Assembly: GCF_001625215.2 (NCBI RefSeq)
Contig: NC_030389.2
Location: 42,459,454 to 42,523,453 of the forward strand
Length of the DNA stretch: 64,000 bases
Direction: 5' to 3'
From: Daucus carota subsp. sativus
Lineage: Eukaryota; Streptophyta; Magnoliopsida; Apiales; Apiaceae
Shown: positions 1-10,472 of the stretch, piece after piece
Numbering within the stretch: the stretch's first letter is position 1
Layout: every line of letters begins with the position of its first letter
Position numbers and translations under genes: made by a program
The notes under the pieces: model-generated
Databases searched by the model: none
What the model saw: only the letters and a program-made list of their open reading frames with translations
Told to the model about the DNA's origin: nothing

Positions 1-1085
1 GTTGCGACGACAAAATGTTCTGGAGACTGGAGGCTTCAGGTAATTTCTCGGTGAAATCAGCTTACAAGTTACTGCAATCTCAAAGAGGTATATGGAATGT
101 TGAGAACTGTGATAAAATTTGGCAAATGCTATGGCATATAAAGGCTCCTCCAAAAGCCCTGAATCTAGTATGGAGAGCCTTGTCAAATTGTTTACCAACA
201 TTAACTCAACTCCAACAAAAGCGAGTGCCAATCAACACAAGCTGTCCTGTTTGTCACCAGGAGGAGGAATCAATAATACACTGCCTGGTAACATGCCAAT
301 TTGCTCATCAAAGTTGGTTGTTACTCATACCAGGTATGAATTCTCTCGATACATCATACTTTAAAACTTGGTTGTTATCAGTGTTTGGTACAGTTGACTC
401 CGGAAAGCATGCTGAGGTCATTACGCTATGCTGGGCACTTTGGAGATCACGGAATGATCTCATTTGGAATCAAAAAACTTCATCGGCTATTAAAACAGTA
501 GCAGCAGCAAGGCGATATCTTGTACAATGGAAAATAACTCAATCCAGGTCGTTTACAACTCCTCTTCATGCCAATGTCAATGGAGATGGAGCTAGTATTT
601 GGGTTAAGCCTCAACCGAACAAAATCAAGATATCAGTTGATGCGGCTGTTTTTGAAGACCGGGGAGAAGTGGGTTTTGGATTAGTGGCCAGAGATTGTCA
701 AGGAGACCTCATTGAAGCTAAAGCAATTTTTCATCCGAGCATCATGTCACCAATCATGGCAGAGGCGATGGCGTTTAAGGAGGCTCTAAGCTGGATGGAC
801 CTTTGCAAATGGCATGAAGCTACTGTGGAATCTGACTGTCTAGGCGTGGTGCAAGCAATCAGGAGCCAAGTAGTCATGCGATCCTATTTTGGATCGATTA
901 TTGAGGAGTGTCGTAGGATACTTCAAAGGTTGAACAACGTTAGCTTGTTTTTTGTTAAACGATCTGCTAATATGATAGCCCATCAGGTAGCACGGGAATC
1001 ATATTATTTGTCCGGTCGTATAATCGATAGGAGTTATGTTCCTGGTTCGATTCAACATTGTATTTCCTTGGATTTGAATTCATAA
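1..1085 (+). mobile_element. 3' end of a LINE (non-LTR retrotransposon) ORF2
   Basis: The frame is open from the window edge to a TAA at 1083-1085, so the true start lies outside the window. Residues about 30-100 after the first Met form the zf-RVT zinc-knuckle region typical of plant LINE ORF2, with CPVC followed by HCLVTC. Residues about 205-335 form an RNase H-like (RVT_3) domain with ISVDAA near its start, an acidic SDC and a closing motif around RSANMIAHQVARE. In plant L1-type elements this pair follows the reverse transcriptase, which would lie upstream of the window. The visible part has no stop. A host RNase H-like gene is less likely because zf-RVT precedes the domain. No poly(A) tail is clear after the stop; a dinucleotide repeat follows instead. 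Confidence 0.85.
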
Positions 1086-1110
1086 TGAAATCTTAGCTTT
1101 TCGTCAAAAA

Positions 1111-1113
1111 TAT

Positions 1114-1158
<45 letters not shown>

Positions 1159-1168
1159 CGCGCACTCT
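1111..1168. repeat. Compound microsatellite (TA)n(TG)n(CG)n
   Basis: A run of TATACA units passes into pure TA, then TGTG, then CGCGCG. It sits about 30 bases after the LINE stop codon. It may be a degraded simple tail of the element or an unrelated microsatellite. Confidence 0.8.
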
Positions 1169-2781
1169 TAACATGCTAAATTGACTCAACTTTGACTCAT
1201 ATTAATAAATATTATATAATTACGAAAAATTATAAATTATACCTCTAATATATCTCTCATTTAGTCATTTTAAGTGATTTTCAGATTTTTAAAATTTTAT
1301 AAGTAATTTATTATTTTAAGTCAAAATTTGGTCAATTTGACATGTAAAAACGCAGACCAATCAATAAGTGGACAAATAATTTGGAACCGAGGGTGTAAAA
1401 GAATTTACAGGAGAAAGCATAAAGCAAACCTAGGGAAAGGAAGGCAAAGCACAAAAAACCCAGAAGAAACGCAGGCTAACATGCAAGTGTAACTACAGAA
1501 AAATGGAATGAACAAGATTTAAAATTTGTTTGCAAACAAAGAAACAAGTAGCTGTGCCAACAAACGATAAAAACTGAGCCCCATAGCCACAAGCCAAACT
1601 AGGAAAACCACCATTGCTGCCTTTCAATTACAATCTGTCATAAGTCGGACTCATTCTTAATATTTCAGCTCATAAACCTAACCACTCACAATCGGAGCTT
1701 GCAACTACAACACCGTCGTAATGAATACCTTGTCTGAAAAATATAGCACCATACCTTCCTATTCATATATTGTATATCATTGGTTGTGATTGTAGAGTAA
1801 AGGATATCTTCATACTTAACTCGCAAGTAAGCTTGTACACTATACAACAGATCATAACTTCTAATCATTCTCTCAGTTATAGCTCCACGCTGTGACATTG
1901 ATAAGACTATCGAAGCTTATATGATCTTAATTACTCAAAGAACCATAGCATAATGCAAATAATTTAAGGGGATGTAAGACAAAGCACAAAAACGACAAAA
2001 GCAAGGCAAACAAAACAGCAGACAAAAAATGAAAGAAGGAAATACAGGGTTGGAAAGATCCTTGCAAATTGAGAAGATTGCACCAACAAACAACAATGGC
2101 AGCTTTTGTTGACTAGAGCCCACTGAATCGCCAAATTGAGATTCATAGCTTTCACTTGGAACATGACGAACGAATGAAAAACCTCCATTACCGTAGTACT
2201 ACTAAATTGAACATAACCTTCTCAAAGCTATAGCTTCATGTCAAACCACCAGATAACATGATCATGGGTTATAACCCTAATCATACTGAGACTCATAGCT
2301 CCCAACTATGACCCAGTCACAATAAATATCTGGACTAAAAAATGTGGTAGGAATTCTTAATACGTATGTGTTTGTACATCATTGGTTCGGATCTCAGATT
2401 AAAGATATTTTCACCAACTCCTTTGAGGGAGACACTGACGGAACTAATGCCTGTAAACTAACCACAGAATTATCAGGAGACACTGAAGGAACTACGCCTG
2501 TAAACTAACCACAAAATCATCATATTTGGGTTTACATTAAGCTATCATATGCTCAAGGAAAAAAGAGATTCAATCTAGACTTAATTTTTTTTTATTAATG
2601 ATATAATATTCTGGCATCGAATTTCATAAACAAAACCATTACATAACTCTTACAAGCCACCAATAAATCCCAATCAGTATGGCTCTCAAAATTCCCACAT
2701 TATCACAATACAGAACAAAAACTAGACCGCCAAACAATCAATTATAAGCAAAATGCTAATTAATAAGACAAAAAGACGGAA
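1169..2781. other. Gene-free spacer with an old duplication
   Basis: No gene is recognisable. Short similar strings recur about 535-605 bases apart: AAAGCACAAAAA near 1446 and 1980, and CATCATTGGTT-like text near 1776 and 2379 followed by similar AAAGGATATCTTCA and AAAGATATTTTCA. This suggests a diverged tandem duplication of 1430-1870 and 1975-2440. At 2427-2522 there is a fresher two-copy tandem repeat with a unit of about 48 bases built on GAGACACTGA...CCTGTAAACTAACCACA. The last part will include the 3' UTR of the aminotransferase gene. Confidence 0.45.
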
Positions 2782-4011
2782 TCAACCATGCCTTGCTTGG
2801 AAATCCTTCATGAAAGCAACCAACTTCTCAACGCCAGCCAAAGGCATAGCATTATAGATGGAAGCACGCATCCCTCCAACCGACCTATGCCCCTTAAGTT
2901 GTACCATCTTCTCCTTAGCCGCCTCCTTAATAAATTCAGCCTCAAGCTCCGACTTCTCAAGAGTAAACGGAACATTCATCAATGACCTCACACTCTTCTC
3001 CACCGGGCACCTATAAAACCCCTTACTCCCATCAATAGCATCATACAAAATCCCGGCCTTCTTCACATTCTTCTTCTCAACCTCCCCTAACCCCCCTTGC
3101 GCCAACAAATCCTCAAACACAAGCCCACACATATAAATCCCATAACACGGAGGGGTATTGTACAACGAATTATTCTCATCATGAATCTTATAATCCAACA
3201 TCACCGGTGTACTCCCCTGCGCCTTCCCAATCAAATCCTTCCTAATAATCACAATGGTAACCCCCGACGGACCCACATTCTTCTGAGCACCCGCGTAAAT
3301 GATCCCAAACTTACTCACATCAACCTTCTTGGAACAAAAATTCGAAGACATATCAGCAACCAAAACACCCCCCTCATTCCCAACCTCCGGATAGTCCTTA
3401 AACTCAACCCCATGAATAGTCTCATTGGCACAAATATGCAAATACTTGGCACCCACATTCTGCTTCAACTCACCAAAAGCCGGAATCTTCGTATATTTCT
3501 CCGATTTCCCACTCCAAATCAAATTGGGTTTACAATACTTGGACGCCTCCTTATAGGCCTTATCGCCCCAAGATCCCGTAACAATAAAATCAGCGGAATC
3601 ATCCGGCGCGCAAATATTCAAAGGAATAGCTGCAAACTGAGTAGTAGCGCCTCCTTGGAGGAACAAAACGGAGTAATTCTCCGGCACGGCCAAAAGCTCC
3701 CGGAGATCCGCCTCGGCCTTTTGGATAATAGCGGTGAATTCCTTCCCCCGGTGGCTCATTTCCATGACCGACATGCCGGAGTTCTGGTAGACGTAGAGCT
3801 CCGATTGGGCTTTCTTGAGGACGTTTTCGGGGAGTGTGGCCGGCCCAGCTGCGAAATTGAAGACGCGATCTGAAGAACAGGAGACAGAGAGGCGGCGGGG
3901 CGGAGCTGGGTTGGTGGGGTGGGCGGAGATGCGGCGGGGGATGTGGGTTTTGAAGAGGGGGGTGAGGGGGGTGGTGGTAGATCCAGACATGGAAATGATG
4001 GTTGCTGCCAT
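2782..4011 (-). CDS. PSAT: Phosphoserine aminotransferase, plastid
   Basis: PSAT converts 3-phosphohydroxypyruvate plus glutamate to phosphoserine plus 2-oxoglutarate, the second step of the phosphorylated (non-photorespiratory) serine pathway. The gene is one uninterrupted exon of 409 residues, close to the length I recall for Arabidopsis PSAT1 (about 430). The first 45 or so residues are rich in Ser, Thr, Arg and Pro and lack acidic residues, which fits a chloroplast transit peptide. The catalytic core opens at [12 protein letters not shown] (51-62). The pyridoxal-phosphate lysine is K244 in YAGAQKN, followed by GPSGVTIVI. The C-terminus has the family's [15 protein letters not shown] stretch. 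The 5' region contains pyrimidine-rich tracts in the sense direction, common in plant leaders. All expected motifs are intact. Confidence 0.97.
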   Translation of the reverse strand: MAATIISMSGSTTTPLTPLFKTHIPRRISAHPTNPAPPRRLSVSCSSDRVFNFAAGPATLPENVLKKAQSELYVYQNSGMSVMEMSHRGKEFTAIIQKAEADLRELLAVPENYSVLFLQGGATTQFAAIPLNICAPDDSADFIVTGSWGDKAYKEASKYCKPNLIWSGKSEKYTKIPAFGELKQNVGAKYLHICANETIHGVEFKDYPEVGNEGGVLVADMSSNFCSKKVDVSKFGIIYAGAQKNVGPSGVTIVIIRKDLIGKAQGSTPVMLDYKIHDENNSLYNTPPCYGIYMCGLVFEDLLAQGGLGEVEKKNVKKAGILYDAIDGSKGFYRCPVEKSVRSLMNVPFTLEKSELEAEFIKEAAKEKMVQLKGHRSVGGMRASIYNAMPLAGVEKLVAFMKDFQARHG

Positions 4012-4249
4012 TTTTTGGATCGCTAGAATAGCAGCCTCTCTCTCTGTGTGTTTTTTTTTTCTCGGCGAGATGTGAGTTTATAGTATGTTGGGAGTGAATG
4101 CTAAATAGGGTTGGTGGGGATGGTGGAGGCCAACTTTTCAAATCTTGAGTATTGTTGTTTAGTGTGTTTTTCATGTTGGTAGGTCAATTCACGTTTCACT
4201 TCTCTAGATCTTACAAATTTATTTATATGTATTTTATTATTATTATTAT

Positions 4250-4936
4250 GGGTCCAGTTCCCTTGCAAACAGTTGCCGGAGAGCAATTATCCAACAATCA
4301 GTCTCCCAGCCGTTGGATCAACGATCCAACGGCTGGGACAAAAGAAAAGTTTTTTTAGTATCCGCGCTTTTTTACCGCGGATCGAGGGGCTTCCGCGATA
4401 TTTTTAAGCGGACACATCGGCCAATCTGCATAACACATATTATGAAGAGAGATCATTGTCGATTGTAGAAGATGTAAGATTGAGATTGGGGAAATCAGTA
4501 GGCAATCGATTCCGATCAAATACACAGGTAAAACCGATAAATCAATATGTGATAATTCTTCTTGTTTATACATCAGCCATGTATGTTCTGTGCGTGTTTT
4601 GAGCGATGGTGGTGATAGGTCGGAGTTGATGGCGGTTGGGGTTAGATCACGGCGTCGCGATGAGGATAAAGAGTCGGCAATTTGTGAGTTTCACGCAGAA
4701 ATTAGGGTTGTGTGCAATGAAGATGCTTCAAACAGGGGAGGTTTGGTTGATCCGCGTATAATAACCGCGGTCGGTCCGCGTAAAAGTAAGCGGACACCAG
4801 CCCATCCGCGGAAAAAAAGCGCGGATACTTAAAAAACTTTTCTTTTGTCCCAGCCGTTGGATCAACGATCCAACGGCTGGGAGACTGATTGTTGGATAAT
4901 TGCTCCCCGGCAACTGATTGCAAGGGAACAGGACCC
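4250..4936. mobile_element. Mutator-type MITE with long terminal inverted repeats
   Basis: This 687-bp element starts GGGTCCAGTTCCCTTGCAA and ends with its reverse complement, allowing small differences. The inverted repeats extend about 130 bases into each end. TATTATTAT flanks both sides (4241-4249 and 4937-4945), which would be a 9-bp target duplication, although the site is itself a TAT-type repeat and so weak evidence. Each arm contains a nearly perfect palindrome, GCCGTTGGATC AAC GATCCAACGGC, followed by several CCGCGG/TCCGCG motifs. There is no credible coding content. The long arms and 9-bp duplication point to a Mutator-like non-autonomous element. It sits about 240 bases upstream of the PSAT start codon. 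Confidence 0.75.
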
Positions 4937-5620
4937 TATTATTATTATTATTGTTGTTGTTTTCGTTGGAATCCAGATTATTTATAAATTTACTATCATA
5001 TTTATGTAATTATTTTTTTGAGAAAAAAAGTATAATTATAAATATTGTAAATATTGAGGGTTCGTGTAGAACACAACAATAGTTTCTCTACAATATCTAA
5101 TCATCAAATGATTAGGATCAAATTTTTGTTTTGACAATATTATTGTTAATTATTAATCCTATAAATATTTAAGAGTTTCAGCTTCATCCCAAAAAAAAAT
5201 TTTTAAGGATTATTTAGTGTGTTTTTTAGTGAATTTAAGATTCCATAAATTGGAGGTCGATTAATGATAATCGTAACCTCCAATTCTTCGCTAGTCATTC
5301 AACAACTAGTTTTGCCTTATAAGATAAAAGATAAGAAATTTTTTTAATCTAACGGAGCTTATTTCTTACCTAAGATATAGTTTTTTTAATAGTACTAACA
5401 CATTTGTCCTATATAAGATCCAGATAGTACTAACACCATGCAACCAAAATATACTCCCTATGCTTATTATATATAAGTAAATAATTATTATCACTCAAAT
5501 ATGAGTGAAAATTAAATTTTTTAATAATTTTAAGAAAAATGAAATTAGATTTCAAAACAGATTAAAGTTACTCTTTGAAAAAAAACAGATTAAAGTTACC
5601 TTTTAATAATTTGCAATCTT
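4937..5620. other. AT-rich spacer
   Basis: After the TAT-type repeat that flanks the MITE, the sequence is AT-rich with no supported gene, repeat or regulatory site. Confidence 0.5.
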
Positions 5621-5771
5621 TTAATTAAGAGTGCCACTCGGAAGTTCAATTCCTGAGGCAAACAATATAGACTCTTCTTTGTCCTTCCCTTCAGTTGTGC
5701 CCACTGAGCTATAAACAAATGCCCCCCTGAACTGAACAATATATCTTGGATCGAATTTCAATTTCCAGCAT
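5621..5771 (-). other. Exon-like open segment, unassigned
   Basis: On the minus strand a pyrimidine-rich tract and a CGAAG acceptor at 5772-5776 precede about 50 codons without a stop, ending in TAA at 5621-5623. The peptide reads WKLKFDPRYIVQFRGAFVYS, then a charged GKDKEES stretch, then GIELPSGTLN. Its composition looks like protein rather than random AT-rich translation. I do not recognise the family. It could be a terminal exon of the RING gene upstream (a GG|GTATAG donor exists near 6220), a decayed gene end, or chance. Confidence 0.25.
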
Positions 5772-6200
5772 CTTCGAAGACCAAAAAAATTAAATTAAAC
5801 ATATGTCCATAAATCTAAGCTGACACAAAAACTCTGCCAATCTAGCAATTAAAGGAAAAAACTATTTTCAGAGTTTAAACCAGAACCAAAGGGTATGTCA
5901 TGTTATCATGTAGTACAATTTTCCTTGGCCTTTTTGCAGCATTCTTGCAGCATTGTCGCGTTTTCCTTATCGCGTGATTGAGTTCTAATCTGAGCTCTAG
6001 AACTACTAAATGGAGCTTCTGCAAGAACATGAACTTCCACTGATAAAGAGCAAAGTAGAACTTCTACGAGTACTTGTACAGATATGAACACTTCTTCAGA
6101 ATTCAGAACATGAGTAATTGCATATTTCACTTCGTTAACACTAAAGTATTCAGAATCAGAACACATAAGTATTCTTACTTGTCTTAAACATTCGCGCTAT
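5772..6200. other. 3' flank of the RING/vWA gene
   Basis: No gene is supported. On the minus strand the sequence runs from the RING gene's TGA through a stretch with moderately open frames (5906-6166) that has no recognisable motif. It is most likely 3' UTR and spacer. Confidence 0.45.
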
Positions 6201-8729
6201 TCACTGTCTATACCCATGCAAGTGTTTAGCCCAGCGTCTTGCCATGTAAGGGTCACGATAATCCCAACCTCTCGTTGTACTAAACCTGCCATCTACAATA
6301 GCCCCACCGCCTGCTATGTCCTCGTTTCTCTCTCTTTTACAATCTAGTCCAACTATGATTTCCCCTGTCTGAATGCATTCATCTGCCCCATTATTAATGT
6401 AGCTATATTCCACACAAACATGTCCAGCCTCCATCAGATTTAGTGGGATTCTCCTTTCCTCATCACCTCTCAGTTCACCGAGTCTTACTATCTTTGAATT
6501 GATTCTCAATTGGATATCTCTGAGAGCACCTCCAAGCACCCTGGCAAGAAAATTGTCAAATTCATGTATGACGAGACCATGCAAAGTGCCAAAGCCATAT
6601 CCAACATGAAAACGATGGATTGGTATATGGACTTCCATGTCAAAGCCGTGATAAGATCTTGTTGGCCCGCCAGACAAATGCAAAATACACGACTCCAAGT
6701 TTTCATGGGTGCGATCCGCTAGTATCTTTACACCTTTTTTCAGTCCTTCTATAGGTTCTGCGTTCCCCATATAATAGAGACGATCAATGACTTGCAAAGC
6801 TGTTCGTTTGCCACAGGAAGTCATGCGCCTAAGGGGGAAGACTCGAGCTGCAGCAGAAGAGTAAGCAACAATGGCTAAACGATCAATGGGTCGCATTGAG
6901 AAAACCACTAACGCCATGTATTGCTTCATAAGCCTTAAATTGGACCCACTGGGGCTTATTACTAAGACCATGTCAGTTGATGGTTGATGAGCTAGTCGCA
7001 CACATAAATAGGTTCTATTACTGGAAAGATGAGGATACGGGCTCTGTCCACTTGGATCAAAATGATGTGGTGAAGTTGTCAATAAGGACAAAGAGCTATT
7101 CATGTGGGGTTGTGTTGGAACTCCACAAAGATGGCACATATCAGACATGGGAATCTGATGCAAGCATGTGTGAGGGCTAGAATGAGTAATTGGTACGGAT
7201 ATAAGAGTCAGATCAAGCCGAGGATGATTCACTGAGTGCTCAGGCTCTATAGGGTCATCATCATTATAGCGAGCAGTGTGGACGAAGGACCGCCGGTGGA
7301 CCCGAAAAGAGGCTATGGAGTCATCTAGGATTTGGAGGACGGGATCAGTTTGATTGGCAGTAAGCGAGAAAGGTGCAATTAGGTTGCGCGGTAGCTGAGT
7401 CCATTGCGCTCGACATATGGGACACGTAACACCCCCATGTCGGACATTTGAGGAGATGCAAGTGAAGTGGAATGCATGAGAACACTGAGCAGTGAATATG
7501 GCTTGGCCTGGACTATTGGCTGTGTTGTAACTCAGGGGATCAAGGCATATTGCACACAAGTTCTGCCATAGAAAAAAGGGAAAATGTAAATTTAAAAAAA
7601 TTTGAACTGTAGATCACCTGTACGATCTAATGATAATAGATTATGCTAAATGAAAATGCAACCAGGCAATGTAAGAGTCAAGTTCTATCTTTTCTTTTGC
7701 AGTTTTTTGTTATATCGTTTTAAGGAGAAAGAGTAGTTTTGATTTTCAAATAAAAAGTGACTACTTAATTGACATTAAGGATGATTTATACTTAAAACCA
7801 TAGAGAAGGACCACTAAATTGATTAGGCAGAGGCCACCAGGGAGAAAAAGGGATAAATGGAAGTTATTGTTGTTTTTATGGCTTATGACAAGGCAGTTTT
7901 GTGTCATGCTTAATTAACGAAGACAATAAGAACATTAGCCTCATTTAAGGGTACACATTTCTGCATTCACATTTGAAATCATCATATTAAATAGTTTTGA
8001 TCGGAGATTGTATAGTAGTTACAATTTAATTAGCCAATATTGATGGTGATCTGCTCCATATATATTTCGAACACAAAGGCCAAAGAGTTGGAAAAGCTCT
8101 CGTAAGACTATTGAGTAATTTGTCAGCAATGAAGATTATCATCAACTTAAACCTACCCATAAGGACCCCTCCATCTCCACCAAAGATGCATAATCAGGCA
8201 CGCGCCACCAGGGAGAGAAAGGAAGAACAAAAAGAAGGGAAAATGTTTTTTGCTTTTAAGGCTTAATACATTTCAAAGGAGAAAGTCATGTATTATGTAA
8301 CCCCCCACCCTACCCTGTCCCCCTCTTCATTGAGACCAAAATGGATCTGAAACAACTAATCGAAAAACTAAATGCACATGAACAAATCAATTTAACTACA
8401 TTGTATACACATCACAAAATTCATACATGAATAGGCACATACAGATGCACTATCTTTTGGATGGATGTACATTTACTTGATGTAATCCCAAATGCAGCAT
8501 AATGAACATAAAGATAATGTATTTGTATACAAGGTATAAGTTGATCAAGTACCTTAGGAGGAGCACTAGTGTTGCAGTTGGGCATTTCATCACTAATTGC
8601 CTCAGAATTCTTGATTACCTAAGCAAAACAGAAAAAGAGAGTAAATAACTACAAAATGACAAAACAAAGAGAGATGAGAGAGAGAGAGAGATGACAAAAC
8701 AAAGAGAGATAAGAGAGAGGGGGGAGAGG

Positions 8730-8778
<49 letters not shown>

Positions 8779-8866
8779 AGGGAGGGAGGAGGGAGAGTGG
8801 GAGAGGGAGAGAGAGAGAGAGGGAGGGAGGGAGGGAGAGGGAGAGGGAGAGGGAGAGGGAGAGGGA

Positions 8867-8928
<62 letters not shown>

Positions 8929-9043
8929 ATACATTAGTAACAGCAAGGGGTGGAGGCTTAGAAGGAGAGAAATTAGAGCAAGGCCCAGCACCAGCACAAG
9001 TCTGGAACAATTTCTTGACAGCCCTCCTGAGTTTCACCACCAT
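6201..9043 (-). CDS. RING-H2 plus vWA protein, WAV3-type E3 ligase
   Basis: Likely an E3 ubiquitin ligase of the WAV3/EDA40 family, whose members act in root growth responses in Arabidopsis. Hand-placed exons on the minus strand are 8933-9043, 8553-8618 and 6201-7562, joining in phase to 512 residues. Exon 1 starts MVVKLRRAVKKLF. The RING finger (about residues 62-110) shows CAIC, CSHAFHFTC and CPIC. A vWA domain follows at about 240-400. The usual metal-site motif D-x-S-x-S reads S-P-S-G-S here (about 262-266), so the leading aspartate is absent. The C-terminal half keeps the family GHVCVEYSYINNGADEC stretch. The protein is shorter than WAV3 (about 700 residues, from memory), and the last exon may continue by splicing beyond 6201. 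Intron 1 opens directly into a 250-bp GA/CT tract. Confidence 0.8.
8676..8926. repeat. GA/CT purine-pyrimidine tract in intron 1 of the RING gene
   Basis: About 250 bases are almost pure purine on the plus strand: GA runs interrupted by GGGA and GGGAGA units. The last GA run stops four bases short of the 5' splice donor of intron 1 (GT complement at 8931-8932), so the pre-mRNA carries a long CU-rich tract just after the donor. Such mirror-symmetric tracts can form triplex DNA in vitro. Serine/proline/leucine-rich frames read from it are artefacts. Confidence 0.9.
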
Positions 9044-9549
9044 TTCATCAACTCCCACTCTCTTCTCACACTCCTTAACAAATCTCTCTCACCACAGTAA
9101 CACCCAACTCATGCTAGCCAGTGGCAGAGAATAAGTGACAACAATAATAGGCCTTATACAGAATGGAGAACGCAGAAGGACAGTACTGAGTGCACACAGA
9201 TGTGTGTGTATGTATATAAAGGGTAAACAAAAGAAAAAGGAAAAGAGACAAAAGAAAAGCGATTCTCGAAATTTTGTGCGGAACAGCAAATTCGAGCTGC
9301 TTGTGTAAGAGTGTCCCCATTCGGACCCATCTCTTTCTTTTTGGTCTTTGATATCTAGTCAGTCTCCTGTTTGCTTCCTGGGTCCCACTTTTATTATTTC
9401 TTTATTTACTAGTATTAGTTAATTAATATTTACTGTGGGTTGCTTCTGCAGGATCAGCACTCGTGCTGGTATAGTGTGATGAGTGGGCAGCGGCAGGTCA
9501 TGTTTAATTTATTGTACATCACCGATATACCGGTCCGTCTGTTTCGTAT
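9044..9549. other. Upstream region of the RING gene
   Basis: This holds the 5' leader and promoter of the RING gene. An in-frame upstream ATG at 9046-9048 is closed at once by a stop. Nothing else is recognised. Confidence 0.4.
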
Positions 9550-9900
9550 GGAGCTGTAAGGCTCGAACTCGTTTAAGTGGGATCGACTCGTTAAATGAGC
9601 TGAATTAGGACAAAAGTTTCGTCTCGTTTAATTAAACGAGCCAGTTTGACTCGACTCGTGAAATTAGACGAGTCGAGTTCGGATAGAGGTTTAGACTCGA
9701 TTAAGTGTAAAATTATACGAATTAGCTCGCTCGACTCGTTAAAGCCGGCTCGACTCGACCCGTTAAATTTTATGAGTCGAGTTCAGGCAGAAGTTTAGCC
9801 TCGATTAACTAATCGAGCCGGCTCGCTCGACTCGATTAAACTTGATTCGAATTTGACTCGGCTCGAAACTCGACACACCCGATTCGAATTACAGCCCTAG
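9550..9900. mobile_element. hAT-like MITE rich in TCGAG/CGACTCG
   Basis: A 351-bp element flanked by a perfect 8-bp target duplication TTTCGTAT (9542-9549 and 9901-9908), the size expected for hAT elements. The ends are GGAGCTGTAAGGCTCGAAC on the left and, reverse-complemented, CTAGGGCTGTAATTCGAAT on the right, so the terminal inverted repeat is imperfect. The interior is packed with permutations of CTCGACTCG, GACTCGATTAA and GAGCCGGCTCG, making it highly self-complementary and CpG-rich in an AT-rich setting. There is no coding content. Confidence 0.8.
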
Positions 9901-10199
9901 TTTCGTATAAGGGGGGGTGAAGGTTCCGGTATAAATTTTATAAATAATCTTAAGATTTTACTTTTTCTAAAAGAAATTCAAAAACAAAAAAGTTATAAAA
10001 TTATACTTTATAAAAATCTTAAAATAAGTAAAATTAAAACATATACAATATAAGTTCATAATTTATTTTTAAATTTCACCATTTTTAAAAAAATATTATA
10101 AATTATTAAATTAGAGTTTAAAAAAAAAATACATGTCAATCCCAGTTTTCAAAATAAAAGAGTATCTACAAATAACTTTTTTAAGAATCTAAAAATATA

Positions 10200-10472
10200 C
10201 TCCCTCCGTCCCCCTCAATTCTTTACATTGAGTCTGGGCACAGAGGTTAAGAAATATGTATAAAGTAGTGGAAAAGAGGTGGGTGAATCGGTGGGACTCA
10301 TTGATTTTTAATATATGAAAAGGAAATAGTAGAGTAAAAATAGTGTGAAAAGAAAGAAAAAATAGGAAAGTGGTGAGACTCATCAGCTATTTTAGAAAAA
10401 TTTTGTAATGTAAACAAACGGGTGGGAAGTTCAAAAGAGAAAACTGTACAAAATATAGAGGGACAGAGACAC
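10200..10472. mobile_element. Stowaway-type MITE
   Basis: The left end is CTCCCTCCGTCCCCCTCAAT preceded by TA. The right end, near TATAGAGGGACAGAGACAC followed by TA, is a diverged reverse complement. The CTCCCTCCGTCC terminus and TA target are diagnostic of Stowaway (Tc1/mariner-derived). 273 bp, no coding content. Confidence 0.75.

Noticed and set aside
3097-3873. 258-codon open frame opposite PSAT
   Set aside because: It is the mirror of a strongly conserved enzyme gene, and its composition is not protein-like.
5906-6166. 86-codon frame downstream of the RING gene
   Set aside because: No motif, no supporting splice logic, and it lies where a 3' UTR is expected.
8602-8997. Long Ser/Pro/Leu and Arg/Glu-rich open frames on both strands
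   Set aside because: They are translations of the GA/CT repeat; the real exon ends at 8933.
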